Part shown: one piece after another, positions 7,776 to 15,660 of the stretch
How positions within the stretch are numbered: position 1 is the stretch's first letter
Layout of the letters: every line of letters begins with the position of its first letter
DNA from: JABMMZ01 sp044341025
GTDB lineage: Bacteria; Bacteroidota; Bacteroidia; NS11-12g; UBA955
Reading direction: 5' to 3'
NCBI GenBank assembly: GCA_044341025.1
Contig: JBIISM010000002.1
Coordinates: forward strand, 124,001-188,000
DNA: 64,000 nucleotides
Translations under genes and position numbers: made by a program
Notes under the pieces: generated by a model
Database searches by the model: none
Seen by the model: only the letters and a program-made list of their open reading frames with translations
What the model was told of the DNA's origin: nothing

Positions 7776-8348
7776 TTATTTTCTTTTAGGCCTGTCTGCA
7801 TCTTTAGATTTTTCTTGCTCTTTATCTTTAGATGGTTTGCTGGATTTTTTTTCCGACTTTTTGCTTTCGCCTTTTTCTAATTTAGCTTTAGAAAGATCAA
7901 TAGAATCTTGTTTAATCTTCCAATCATCATAGGCTGCTGGAACCATTACCATACCTGAAATCGTTAAAGAATTAACACCCTCTGAGGTTGTTACTGTAAC
8001 GTTTTTTGAAAAGTAACCTTCGCTTGCTGCGTTAAAAGTTGCTGTGATTTGTGCAGTTTCGCCTGGTTTGTAAATGCCACCTTTCCAATTTGGTGTTGTG
8101 CAGCCGCAAGACGCTTGAACATTTACCAAGGTGATGTCTTTAGTTCCGATATTTTTAAATTCGAAAGTATAGCTAACTGGATTGTTTTGTTTGACATTCC
8201 CAAAATCGTGGGAGGTTATTTTAAACTGAATGAATTCTGGATTCATTGTCATTGCCGGAGCTGCTTGAGGCAATGAGCCTGGAATGTCCTGAGCAAACAT
8301 TGGCAATATTGCCAAAGCTAAAAATGAGCTAAGTATTATTTTTTTCAT
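7776..8348 (-). CDS. DUF1573 protein with Lys-rich tail, first of four tandem copies
   Basis: The 190-residue product has a signal peptide (MKKIILSSFLALAILPMFAQ), one DUF1573 domain (FKITSHDFGNVKQNNPVSYTF, QASCGCTTPNW, VTTSEGVNSLTISG), and a C-terminal tail of ~50 residues almost entirely Lys/Ser/Glu/Asp (from about residue 148). The tail distinguishes it from its three neighbours and may be disordered. It is the promoter-proximal copy, 43 nt from the second. No perfect TAnnTTTG element was seen upstream. Function unknown. Confidence 0.85.
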   Translation of the reverse strand: MKKIILSSFLALAILPMFAQDIPGSLPQAAPAMTMNPEFIQFKITSHDFGNVKQNNPVSYTFEFKNIGTKDITLVNVQASCGCTTPNWKGGIYKPGETAQITATFNAASEGYFSKNVTVTTSEGVNSLTISGMVMVPAAYDDWKIKQDSIDLSKAKLEKGESKKSEKKSSKPSKDKEQEKSKDADRPKRK

Positions 8349-8451
8349 GTTATTCCTTTTTGATTTTTAGAACTATTTCAAAAACTGTACCAATAATTAG
8401 TAATTTAATAGATTATGGTTCTCGTGTTTAGACTTATCCAAAAAATGGGTG

Positions 8452-8459
8452 TAGATTTG
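8452..8459 (+). promoter_or_regulatory. -7 promoter element of rsmA
   Basis: TAGATTTG matches TAnnTTTG and ends 5 nt before the TTG start of rsmA at 8465, which argues both for the TTG start and for a nearly leaderless mRNA. Confidence 0.55.
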
Positions 8460-8464
8460 AAGCG

Positions 8465-9238
8465 TTGAAACATTTTGTAAAACCAAAAAAACATCTAGGA
8501 CAGCATTTTTTAAATGATGTCAGTATTGCAGAGAAGGTCGCTTCGATGTTTAATGGAGATGGATTGGATTTACCCGTATTGGAAATAGGTCCGGGAACAG
8601 GGGTTTTAACCCAGTATTTAATGACGAATTTCAAAGAAGTTCGAGCCATTGAATTGGACAGAGAATCGGTGGCATTTCTAAAAGAAAATTTTGTGCCCAA
8701 AGGCTTGAAATTAATGGAGGGCGACTTTCTAGATGCGCGAAATGATGAAATGTTTTTCCATGACGATGTTTTGATTTTAGGAAATTTCCCATACAATATT
8801 AGCTCACAAATTGTTTTTAAAGTCCTTGACAATATTTCTAGAGTTAAAGGCTTTGGGGGGATGTTTCAAAAGGAAGTGGCTGAGCGCTTGGTTGCAGGAC
8901 CTGGCTCAAAAACCTATGGGATTCTAAGTGTTTTTTTAAATACTTTTTATAATACTTCATATCAATTTACGGTTGGCCCCGAGCAATTTACGCCCCCGCC
9001 AAAGGTTCACACTGGTGTTATAAAAGCAACACGAATTGATGGATATGTGCTACCATGTTCACGTGTCTTGTTTTTTGATGTGGTAAAAACAGCATTTAAC
9101 CAGAGACGAAAAACACTGAGAAATGCTTTACATAAATTTAATCTGCAAGAAAGCCATGAATTTGCTAAATTGCGCGCTGAACAATTAAGTCACCACGACT
9201 TTATTAAACTTACACAGTTTTTAGAACTACTGTTATGA
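8465..9238 (+). CDS. rsmA: 16S rRNA dimethyladenosine transferase RsmA (KsgA)
   Basis: RsmA dimethylates two adjacent adenosines near the 3' end of 16S rRNA late in 30S assembly. The 257-residue product has the full family signature: KKHLGQHFLND at the N-terminus, SAM-binding EIGPGTGVLTQ (residues 40-50), acidic ELDRE, and the catalytic LGNFPYNIS (~107). No in-frame ATG exists upstream, so the TTG at 8465 is the start, giving the usual N-terminus. Its stop overlaps the mgtE start (ATGA), and a CapA-like gene follows, so all three are probably one operon. Confidence 0.95.
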   Translation: MKHFVKPKKHLGQHFLNDVSIAEKVASMFNGDGLDLPVLEIGPGTGVLTQYLMTNFKEVRAIELDRESVAFLKENFVPKGLKLMEGDFLDARNDEMFFHDDVLILGNFPYNISSQIVFKVLDNISRVKGFGGMFQKEVAERLVAGPGSKTYGILSVFLNTFYNTSYQFTVGPEQFTPPPKVHTGVIKATRIDGYVLPCSRVLFFDVVKTAFNQRRKTLRNALHKFNLQESHEFAKLRAEQLSHHDFIKLTQFLELLL

Positions 9239-10593
9239 GCAATCAAGTATCAGAAAAGCAATTGCTGCTACAAATTCAACCTCTGATTGAAAATCAAGAG
9301 GCTGAGGCTGTGCGCTTGCTCCTTGAAGCCTATCGTCCAGAAGATATTGCTGATATTTTTTGGGATATTGAATTGGATGAAGCCAAGTTTATTATCAAGG
9401 TTGTGGGTCAAAAAGAAGCTGTTGAAATTATTCGTTCTTTGGATGAAGAATTACAAGAGCGTTTTTTTAAGGGTTACACTGCCAAAGAAATTGCAGATGA
9501 TGTGGTTTCTTATTTGGACTCAGATGACTCGGTGGATATTCTAAATTTATTGCCTACCCGAAAAGCGGAAGAAGTTTTGTCGTATTTGGATGATCAAGAT
9601 TATGCAAAGAATTTGGCGTCCATGTTGCATTACGACGACGATGTGGCCGGTGGATTGATGGCAAAAGAATTGGTTCAGGTAAAGCACAATTGGACGGTTA
9701 GCCAATGCATTGAAGAAATTCGTTTGCAAGCTGAGGAAGTTGATTCGGTCCATGCCGTTTATGTGGTGGACGATAAAAATATTTTAAACGGGGTTGTGTC
9801 TTTGAAAGACATTGTTTTATCAAAAGCCCATACGTCCGTTATTGAAATAACCAATACTGAATTCATAGCAGTTAATGCGTATGCAACTGGAGAAGAGGTG
9901 GCTCGTTTGATGAACAAATACGATTTGATTACCATTCCGGTAATTGACAGTATGAACCGCTTAATCGGTCGAATTACCATCGATGACGTGGTTGATTTCA
10001 TCAAAGAAGAGGCAGACAAGGATTTTCAGTTGCAGGCGGGTTTGAGTGATAGTGTTGTGAGTGAGGACAAGGTTTTGATTTTGTCAAAAGCGCGCTTACC
10101 TTGGTTAATGGTTGGATTGATAGGAGGTTTGGGAAGCTCGATGTTGGTGTCAAATTTTGAAACCGATATTTCTCATTTACCACAAATGGCCTTTTTTATG
10201 CCGGTGGTAGCTGCAATGGGAGGAAATGCCGGCGTACAATCTTCCGCCATCATTGTACAAGGTTTGGCAAACAACACACTCAAGAGTAAAAATATAATGC
10301 CAAAGTTGGCAAAAGAATTTACAGTATCTTTAATTAATGGATTGGCTTGTTCAGCTTTGTTGCTGATGTTCAATTTAATTATTGGTCACAATTATGATTT
10401 GAGCATTGTTGTAAGCATTGCTTTGATAACTGTAATTATTTTTGCTTCATTATTAGGAACCATTACGCCTTTGATTTTAGAAAAATTTAAAATTGATCCA
10501 GCTTTGGCAACCGGGCCTTTTGTAACCACGATAAATGATATTATTGGTTTGACTGTTTATTTCTCTTTAGGTAGAATATTGTTAGGGGCATAG
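9235..10593 (+). CDS. mgtE: Magnesium transporter MgtE
   Basis: MgtE is a homodimeric Mg2+ channel gated by cytosolic Mg2+. The 452-residue product has the canonical order: N-domain of superhelical repeats (residues ~10-115, with DIADIFWDIELDEA and VDILNLLPTRKAEEVLSYL), two CBS domains (~125-255, AGGLMAKELVQVK, TIPVIDSMNRLIGRITIDDVVD), a connecting helix and five membrane segments (~285-450) with the pore-region motif PVVAAMGGNAGVQSSAI. It overlaps rsmA by 4 nt and sits 9 nt before the CapA-like gene. Confidence 0.95.
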   Translation: MSNQVSEKQLLLQIQPLIENQEAEAVRLLLEAYRPEDIADIFWDIELDEAKFIIKVVGQKEAVEIIRSLDEELQERFFKGYTAKEIADDVVSYLDSDDSVDILNLLPTRKAEEVLSYLDDQDYAKNLASMLHYDDDVAGGLMAKELVQVKHNWTVSQCIEEIRLQAEEVDSVHAVYVVDDKNILNGVVSLKDIVLSKAHTSVIEITNTEFIAVNAYATGEEVARLMNKYDLITIPVIDSMNRLIGRITIDDVVDFIKEEADKDFQLQAGLSDSVVSEDKVLILSKARLPWLMVGLIGGLGSSMLVSNFETDISHLPQMAFFMPVVAAMGGNAGVQSSAIIVQGLANNTLKSKNIMPKLAKEFTVSLINGLACSALLLMFNLIIGHNYDLSIVVSIALITVIIFASLLGTITPLILEKFKIDPALATGPFVTTINDIIGLTVYFSLGRILLGA

Positions 10594-10602
10594 TTTTCAA
10601 AT

Positions 10603-11874
10603 ATGAGGGCTGTTAGACCACATAGCATCAAAGGCATTATTCTTTGCCACATCATTCAGTTTTTATGTTTGCCTCTTTTTATAATCAAAGGCAAAAAATG
10701 GCTTCGGGCGAGGGTTTTTGAAGAGAACCCAAGAACCATGGGGTTTAAGGATATAGTCTATTTTGCCTATAAATATTATTTCAAATCGCCTTTATTGGCC
10801 GACAGTATTGAGGTGGAAAGGCATTTCAAAGAAAAACCAATCCTAGAGAATCAAATTACAAAGCCTTTGGCAACAGTTTCGATAGGCGGCGATTTAATGC
10901 CTTACGAAATGATACATGAGAAGTATACGCGTGAATTATGGAATGAGGTAGGAACTGAATTTTTTGGAAGCGATATCGTATTTGCCAATTTGGAGACACC
11001 TTTACACGAAGGTCTTAAGAATAATTTTGTGCCCGAAGTGATGTTGTATGACATGCATTTTAATACCGATGCAGAGACGTTTAAACTATTTAATGGGCAG
11101 GGTAAATACAAAGGTTTTGATGTTTTAAGTATAGCCAATAACCATACACTCGATCAAGGCAGTGAGGGGATAGATAAAACGATAGAGTTTTTAAATTATA
11201 AGAACATAAAATCAGTAGGTGCTAAATCTCAAAAAGAAGATAAAGATTTTCAAATTGTAGAAGTCAATGGTATCAAAATTGGCTTTGTCGCATTTACGTA
11301 TTCGTTGAACCAGTTCTTGCCCGAAAAAGGCGAAGAATGGAGGGTGAATTCTTTGCCTTTGAATACCAAAGATTGTCCTATTGACATGATAGAAAAACAG
11401 GTGAGAGATTGCCGTGCTGCAGGAGCAGAATTTATAATTTGCTCGGTTCACGCCGGCAATGCGTATCAAGTTTATCCATCTGAGGTAACCGTTAAATTGT
11501 TTCAAAGAATATTCGAGACTTGTGGGGTAGATGTTATTGCAGGAGGGCATCCTCACAACATGCAGCCTTGGCGATCATATACATTTACAGACCCAAATAC
11601 TGGTAGAGAAAAACAAGGCTTTGCCATTTACAGTTTGGGCGATTTTATTGCTTATGATATTTATACTTGGTGTCATGTAAGCGCCTTTTTAAAATTAGAA
11701 ATAGGAAAAAATATTGATGGTGATTTGGTGTTTAATCCTATAGTAAAACCCTTGTTGATGTTAAGGAGGAATAAGCATTTACGTTTGGTATACGCCAAAG
11801 CGTATTTTGAAAAAGCAAAGATGACAAGTGAATTGAAGGATATGAAAGTTTTATATGATATTTGTGTTTCTTAA
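10603..11874 (+). CDS. CapA family protein (metallophosphatase-like)
   Basis: This 423-residue protein belongs to the CapA/PgsA family, calcineurin-like fold proteins named for poly-gamma-glutamate capsule production. Family motifs are in order: VSIGGDLMPYE (~97), VFANLETPLHE (~128), DVLSIANNHTLDQG (~174), IICSVHAGNAY (~282), VIAGGHPHNMQPWR (~318) and YSLGDFIAYD. These supply the Asp/Asn/His metal ligands. None of the other poly-gamma-glutamate genes (capB, capC) is nearby, so a capsule role is not supported; it may act on another envelope polymer. An N-terminal hydrophobic stretch (IKGIILCHIIQFLCLPLFII) could be a membrane anchor. Confidence 0.85.
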   Translation: MRAVRPHSIKGIILCHIIQFLCLPLFIIKGKKWLRARVFEENPRTMGFKDIVYFAYKYYFKSPLLADSIEVERHFKEKPILENQITKPLATVSIGGDLMPYEMIHEKYTRELWNEVGTEFFGSDIVFANLETPLHEGLKNNFVPEVMLYDMHFNTDAETFKLFNGQGKYKGFDVLSIANNHTLDQGSEGIDKTIEFLNYKNIKSVGAKSQKEDKDFQIVEVNGIKIGFVAFTYSLNQFLPEKGEEWRVNSLPLNTKDCPIDMIEKQVRDCRAAGAEFIICSVHAGNAYQVYPSEVTVKLFQRIFETCGVDVIAGGHPHNMQPWRSYTFTDPNTGREKQGFAIYSLGDFIAYDIYTWCHVSAFLKLEIGKNIDGDLVFNPIVKPLLMLRRNKHLRLVYAKAYFEKAKMTSELKDMKVLYDICVS

Positions 11875-11940
11875 GTGATGAATATCAAAAAAATATCGGT
11901 CGTTTGTTTGGGATGCTGGGCCAATTGCAGTCTTTAAACG

Positions 11941-12237
11941 TTAATTAACACTTGCAATAACTTTTTGCAAATCGGCTGCACTTAGAACCCCACTTTGTCT
12001 CCACTTCGATTGCCCTTGTTTGAATACCATTAAGGTTGGTACACCTTGTATGCGGTATTGCGCAGCAATTGCCGGGTTTTTGTCTACATCGATTTTTATA
12101 ATGCGCACGTTTTCTCCCATCTTGGATTTTAGGTCTTCCAAAATTGGTTTCATCATTTTACAGGGTCCACACCATTCAGCGAAAAAGTCAACCAACACAG
12201 GTATTTCGCTTTGGATAATGTCATTAAAATTACTCAT
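11941..12237 (-). CDS. trxA: Thioredoxin
   Basis: Thioredoxin is a cytoplasmic protein-disulfide reductase. The 98-residue product has the classical active site WCGPC (Cys23, Cys26) after VDFFAE, cis-Pro region GVPTLMVFKQG (~66-76) and no signal peptide. It is the last gene of a minus-strand unit beginning with the MBL/rhodanese protein, so a likely role is reducing persulfidated or disulfide-bonded intermediates of that pathway. Confidence 0.93.
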   Translation of the reverse strand: MSNFNDIIQSEIPVLVDFFAEWCGPCKMMKPILEDLKSKMGENVRIIKIDVDKNPAIAAQYRIQGVPTLMVFKQGQSKWRQSGVLSAADLQKVIASVN

Positions 12238-12260
12238 ATTAAAATATTATATGCGCTGTT

Positions 12261-12563
12261 TTATGCGAAGCTGATTTTACCTACCATGCAACTGGCATAG
12301 CTTTTCATTTGTGTAAGCAAATCGTTGTCATCACCAATTTCCGGGTAACCGATTTTTGCTAATTTTTCACTAAATTGTTTTGGGTCTATTGAGGCGTCAT
12401 GTTGAATGTCAATACGCGCATTTTCTACATCCACTTTTACCTCGTCAACACCTTCTATTGCGCTAATTTTATTGTGAATGGTTTTAGCACAACCGCTGCA
12501 TTTAAGGTTTGCAACAATAAATGTGCTGTTTGTTTTTTCTGTATTTAGAATTGTGTTTTCCAT
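12261..12563 (-). CDS. Heavy-metal-associated (HMA) domain protein
   Basis: The 100-residue cytoplasmic protein carries one HMA fold (~residues 13-80) with the metal-binding motif KCSGCAKTI (Cys22, Cys25), followed by the typical VEGVDEVKVDVENARIDI and KIGYPE. Such domains bind Cu(I) or Zn(II) as chaperones. A further Cys lies in the C-terminal tail (YASCMVGKI). It sits 1 nt after an MBL/rhodanese gene and 23 nt before thioredoxin. In this sulfur-oxidising context its Cys pair may handle metal or bound persulfide; the latter is inference. Confidence 0.88.
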   Translation of the reverse strand: MENTILNTEKTNSTFIVANLKCSGCAKTIHNKISAIEGVDEVKVDVENARIDIQHDASIDPKQFSEKLAKIGYPEIGDDNDLLTQMKSYASCMVGKISFA

Positions 12564-12564
12564 T

Positions 12565-13977
12565 TTAGTTTTTTGATTTTTGACAAGCGTTTGAAATCAC
12601 TGGTACTGATGTTTTAGTAATGCCGGAAAATCCGCTTTCAACATCAACAAAATTACTCCAACCTCTAGATTTTAGAATTGATGCGGCAATCATGCTTCTA
12701 TACCCACCGGCGCAATGCATTATAAATGCTTTGTCTTTAGGGAATTCAGCGAGATGTTCGTTGATATAATCGAGTGGGATATTGATGGCATCTTTCACAT
12801 GGTCAGCATTGAATTCATTTGCGTTTCTAACATCAATTACGATAGGGTTTTCTGCCAACTTAATTTCAAAAGCATCGGATGCAATGCGGTCTACTGCATC
12901 CATTTCTTTGCCTTCCTTTTTCCAGGCTTCAAAGCCACCATCTAAGTATGCAATTGGGTGGTCGTAGCCCACACGAGCAAGTCTTGTTATGACTTCCTTT
13001 TCTCTATCTTTATCGGCGACAATTAAAATTTCTTGTTTGATATCCGGAATTAATGCCCCAACCCAAGAGGCGAAGTTTCCATCTATACCTATATTGATTG
13101 AATTGGGTATAAATCCTTTTGCAAAATCGGTGGCCTCACGGGTGTCTAAAATTAAGGCAGAAGTTTCATTTGCCACAGCTTCAAATGCATTTGGACTTAA
13201 AGCTTTCATTCCTCGTTCCATAATGTCATCAAAGCTATCATATCCTTGAATATTCATTAAAACATTTTTTGGGAAATACGCAGGAGGAGTGGTAAGCCCA
13301 TCGAGTAATTCGGTCATAAATTCCTCTCTGCTCATATCGGCTCTTAAGGCGTAATTAACTTGTTTTTGATGACCCAAGGTGTCTGTGGTTTCTTTGCTCA
13401 TGTTTTTACCACAAGCACTCCCAGCGCCATGGTTGGGGTAGATGATTAGATCGTCTGCCAAAGGCATGATTTTCTTGCGCAATGAATCGTATAGATGGGC
13501 TGCAAGTTTCTCGCTTGTTAGTTCAGCTATGACGTGTTGTGCAAGATCGGGGCGACCAACATCACCAATAAATAATGTATCACCTGAAATTAAACCATGT
13601 TCTTTACCTGTTTCATCAATTACCAAGTAACAAGTGCTTTCCATGGTATGTCCTGGAGTATGTAACACTTTAACTTGATAATCACCCACTTTGAAAATTT
13701 CATTGTCTGCGGCAACAACCGCTTCAAAACCAGGTTTGGCTGTTGGTCCATACACTATGTCTGCGCCAGTTTTTTTAGCTAAATCGAGGTGACCTGAAAC
13801 AAAGTCTGCGTGAAAATGTGTTTCAAAGACATATTTAATTTTAGAATTGTCTTTGTTTGCTCTATCAATATATGGTTGAACTTCTCTTAGTGGGTCAAAG
13901 ATTGCAGCTTCTCCATTGCTTTCTAAATAGTATGCAGCATGTGCGATACAACCGGTATAAATTTGTTCTAATTTCAT
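12565..13977 (-). CDS. MBL-fold persulfide dioxygenase-like protein with two rhodanese domains
   Basis: The 470-residue protein starts with an ETHE1/Blh-like metallo-beta-lactamase domain (THFHADFVSGH: His54, His56, Asp58, His63; then LHTPGHTMES), the iron-binding fold of persulfide dioxygenases, which oxidise glutathione or protein persulfides to sulfite. Two rhodanese domains follow. The first (~260-350) has Asp where the catalytic Cys should be (LIVADKDRE), so it is probably inactive; the second (~370-455) keeps an active-loop Cys (HCAGGYRSM, Cys422). It heads a unit with an HMA protein and thioredoxin, pointing to sulfide/persulfide detoxification. Confidence 0.9.
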   Translation of the reverse strand: MKLEQIYTGCIAHAAYYLESNGEAAIFDPLREVQPYIDRANKDNSKIKYVFETHFHADFVSGHLDLAKKTGADIVYGPTAKPGFEAVVAADNEIFKVGDYQVKVLHTPGHTMESTCYLVIDETGKEHGLISGDTLFIGDVGRPDLAQHVIAELTSEKLAAHLYDSLRKKIMPLADDLIIYPNHGAGSACGKNMSKETTDTLGHQKQVNYALRADMSREEFMTELLDGLTTPPAYFPKNVLMNIQGYDSFDDIMERGMKALSPNAFEAVANETSALILDTREATDFAKGFIPNSINIGIDGNFASWVGALIPDIKQEILIVADKDREKEVITRLARVGYDHPIAYLDGGFEAWKKEGKEMDAVDRIASDAFEIKLAENPIVIDVRNANEFNADHVKDAINIPLDYINEHLAEFPKDKAFIMHCAGGYRSMIAASILKSRGWSNFVDVESGFSGITKTSVPVISNACQKSKN

Positions 13978-13998
13978 TATATTGATGATTTATTAATG

Positions 13999-14006
13999 CA
14001 AAATTA
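13999..14006 (-). promoter_or_regulatory. -7 promoter element of the sulfur-handling operon
   Basis: TAATTTTG read on the minus strand matches TAnnTTTG and lies 21 nt before the ATG at 13977. Confidence 0.5.
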
Positions 14007-14506
14007 GAGCTAATCGAATCAATAAAATGTGATATTGGTCACAATGGCGGAAGCAGGGTTTAGGTTATAGCGTTTAGTTTATGAGAAAACACTTCGACAT
14101 TTCGTTCTGGTAATAACCCCAGCTGGGTGACACATTGTTTTTGGATCGTCATAAACAATTAACAAATCATCCAAAGCAAATCGCTTTACCTATCGGTACA
14201 AGAGATTCCGATTAAGACTCAGGGGTGATCCCAGTGGCAGAGAATTTCGCTTCACTACATTCACGCCATGGGATGGGTGCAGTGTTTCGTTTTTTAAATA
14301 CCTTTTGTGAAACACCACCTGAGACAGCATTTCGTTAGTTTAAAACGGTCAACCTTATTTAGGCATCGACAAACAAATAACTAATAACCGTACACAGCTA
14401 TCATCACGGTAGTCTATCGCGATGGGTAAACCAATTGGAAATACGTCAAGATTTCGATTGATAATTTAAATTGACGCGTTTAGTTTTCATTTGAAAAAAT
14501 AGGGCT
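14007..14506. other. Intergenic region with degenerate repeat, no gene seen
   Basis: Between the divergent sulfur operon and the sugar-nucleotide operon, about 500 nt hold no supportable reading frame, RNA gene or mobile-element end. The stretch is locally richer in G+C than its surroundings and contains one copy of a degenerate repeat (14230-14260) that is also found twice near 36.8-36.9 kb. A further shared segment is TTTTGTGAAAC here versus TTTGTTTCACAAAA at 36950-36962. Confidence 0.6.
14230..14260 (+). repeat. Degenerate intergenic repeat, copy C
   Basis: The segment CCCAGTGGCAGAG is followed by TTTCGCTTCACTACA. The same order of blocks (CCCAGT..CAGAG..TTTCGCTTC.CTACA) occurs at 36901-36930 and, more diverged, at 36822-36853. 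Spacing is conserved but several bases differ. Confidence 0.5.
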
Positions 14507-14514
14507 TATCTTTG
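14507..14514 (+). promoter_or_regulatory. -7 promoter element of the sugar-nucleotide operon
   Basis: TATCTTTG is a perfect TAnnTTTG element ending 6 nt before the GTG at 14521. It overlaps the upstream in-frame TTG at 14512, which therefore cannot be the start. Confidence 0.6.
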
Positions 14515-14520
14515 CGCGCA

Positions 14521-15660
14521 GTGAAATTTTCCAATGATCTAAAAGCTTATCCAATGTTGGATTTAAGTGCCCAGTTTCAGCAATTGAAAGGGGACTTAAT
14601 GCCAGCTATAGAATCGGTATTAGAAAATGCTTCATTTGTCAATGGTTCTGAGGTTGGAGAGTTCGCAAAAGAACTATCGATTTACACAGGAATAAAGCAC
14701 GTCATTCCATGTGCTAATGGAACTGATGCCTTGCAATTAGCCTTCATGTCATTGGGATTGCCAGAAGGTTCTGAAGTGATTTGCCCTGGGTTTACCTATA
14801 TTGCTGTAGCCGAAGTATGTAAGTTGTTGAAATTGGTTCCTGTTTTTGCAGAGGTAGACGCAGAAACATTTAATTTGAATCCATTTGAAATAGAGAAGCA
14901 CATTACACCAAAAACGAAGGCTATCGTTCCAGTGCATTTGTTTGGCCAGTGTTGCGACATGGAATCCATTATGGCCATAGCAGAGAAGCACAATTTATAT
15001 GTCATTGAAGACAATGCACAATCAATTGGTGCAGAATGTTTTTATTCAGATGGCAGTATAAAACCTGCCGGTGGCATTGGTCACATTGGTACAACTTCGT
15101 TTTTCCCTACAAAAAATTTAGGGGCCTATGGCGATGGTGGTGCTGTATTTACCAATGACGATGTTTTAGCGAAGAAGATAAAAACTTTGGCAAACCATGG
15201 GCAGGAAATAAAATACCAGCACAAATTGGTCGGTATTAATTCACGATTGGACACCTTGCAAGCCGCTATATTGTTGGTAAAATTAAAGCATTTAAACCAT
15301 TTTACTAAATTAAGGCAAGAAACTGCTGCGGCTTACGATAACGCTTTCAAAGATTTTGAACAGGTTAAAATCCCCAAGCGATTTATTAAATCCAGTCATG
15401 TTTTTCATCAATATACTTTGCAGGTTTTGCAGGGCGATAGGACAAATATTGTGTCGTCATTAAAGGCAGCAGGGATATCAAGTATGGTATACTATCCAAT
15501 ACCAGTTCACAAACAGGAAGCATTCCGGAATGATCAGAGTTTGCCTATTTGTGAAAACCTTTGTAAAACAGTAATTAGTTTACCTATTGGTACCGAGATG
15601 AGCCAGGAGAGCATAGAATATATTGCATACACATTTAAACAAATTATAAAACAAAAATGA
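14521..15660 (+). CDS. DegT/DnrJ/EryC1 sugar aminotransferase (WbpE-like)
   Basis: This PLP-dependent aminotransferase converts a keto sugar nucleotide to an amino sugar for surface polysaccharides. The 379-residue product shows CANGTDALQLAF (PLP phosphate), CPGFTYIAVAE, VIEDNAQSIGAE (Asp that holds the PLP ring) and TSFFPTKNLGAYGDGGA with the Schiff-base Lys near residue 198, then VGINSRLDTLQAAIL. Overall it resembles WbpE, which aminates a UDP-3-keto-N-acetylglucuronate, fitting the adjacent UDP-glucose dehydrogenase, but the substrate is inference. The GTG start at 14521 is chosen because the only other upstream start overlaps the promoter. It overlaps ugd by 4 nt. Confidence 0.9.
   Translation: MKFSNDLKAYPMLDLSAQFQQLKGDLMPAIESVLENASFVNGSEVGEFAKELSIYTGIKHVIPCANGTDALQLAFMSLGLPEGSEVICPGFTYIAVAEVCKLLKLVPVFAEVDAETFNLNPFEIEKHITPKTKAIVPVHLFGQCCDMESIMAIAEKHNLYVIEDNAQSIGAECFYSDGSIKPAGGIGHIGTTSFFPTKNLGAYGDGGAVFTNDDVLAKKIKTLANHGQEIKYQHKLVGINSRLDTLQAAILLVKLKHLNHFTKLRQETAAAYDNAFKDFEQVKIPKRFIKSSHVFHQYTLQVLQGDRTNIVSSLKAAGISSMVYYPIPVHKQEAFRNDQSLPICENLCKTVISLPIGTEMSQESIEYIAYTFKQIIKQK

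Noticed and set aside
10603..11874. Poly-gamma-glutamate capsule locus
   Set aside because: Only a CapA-like protein is present; capB and capC homologues are missing, so a capsule operon is not supported.
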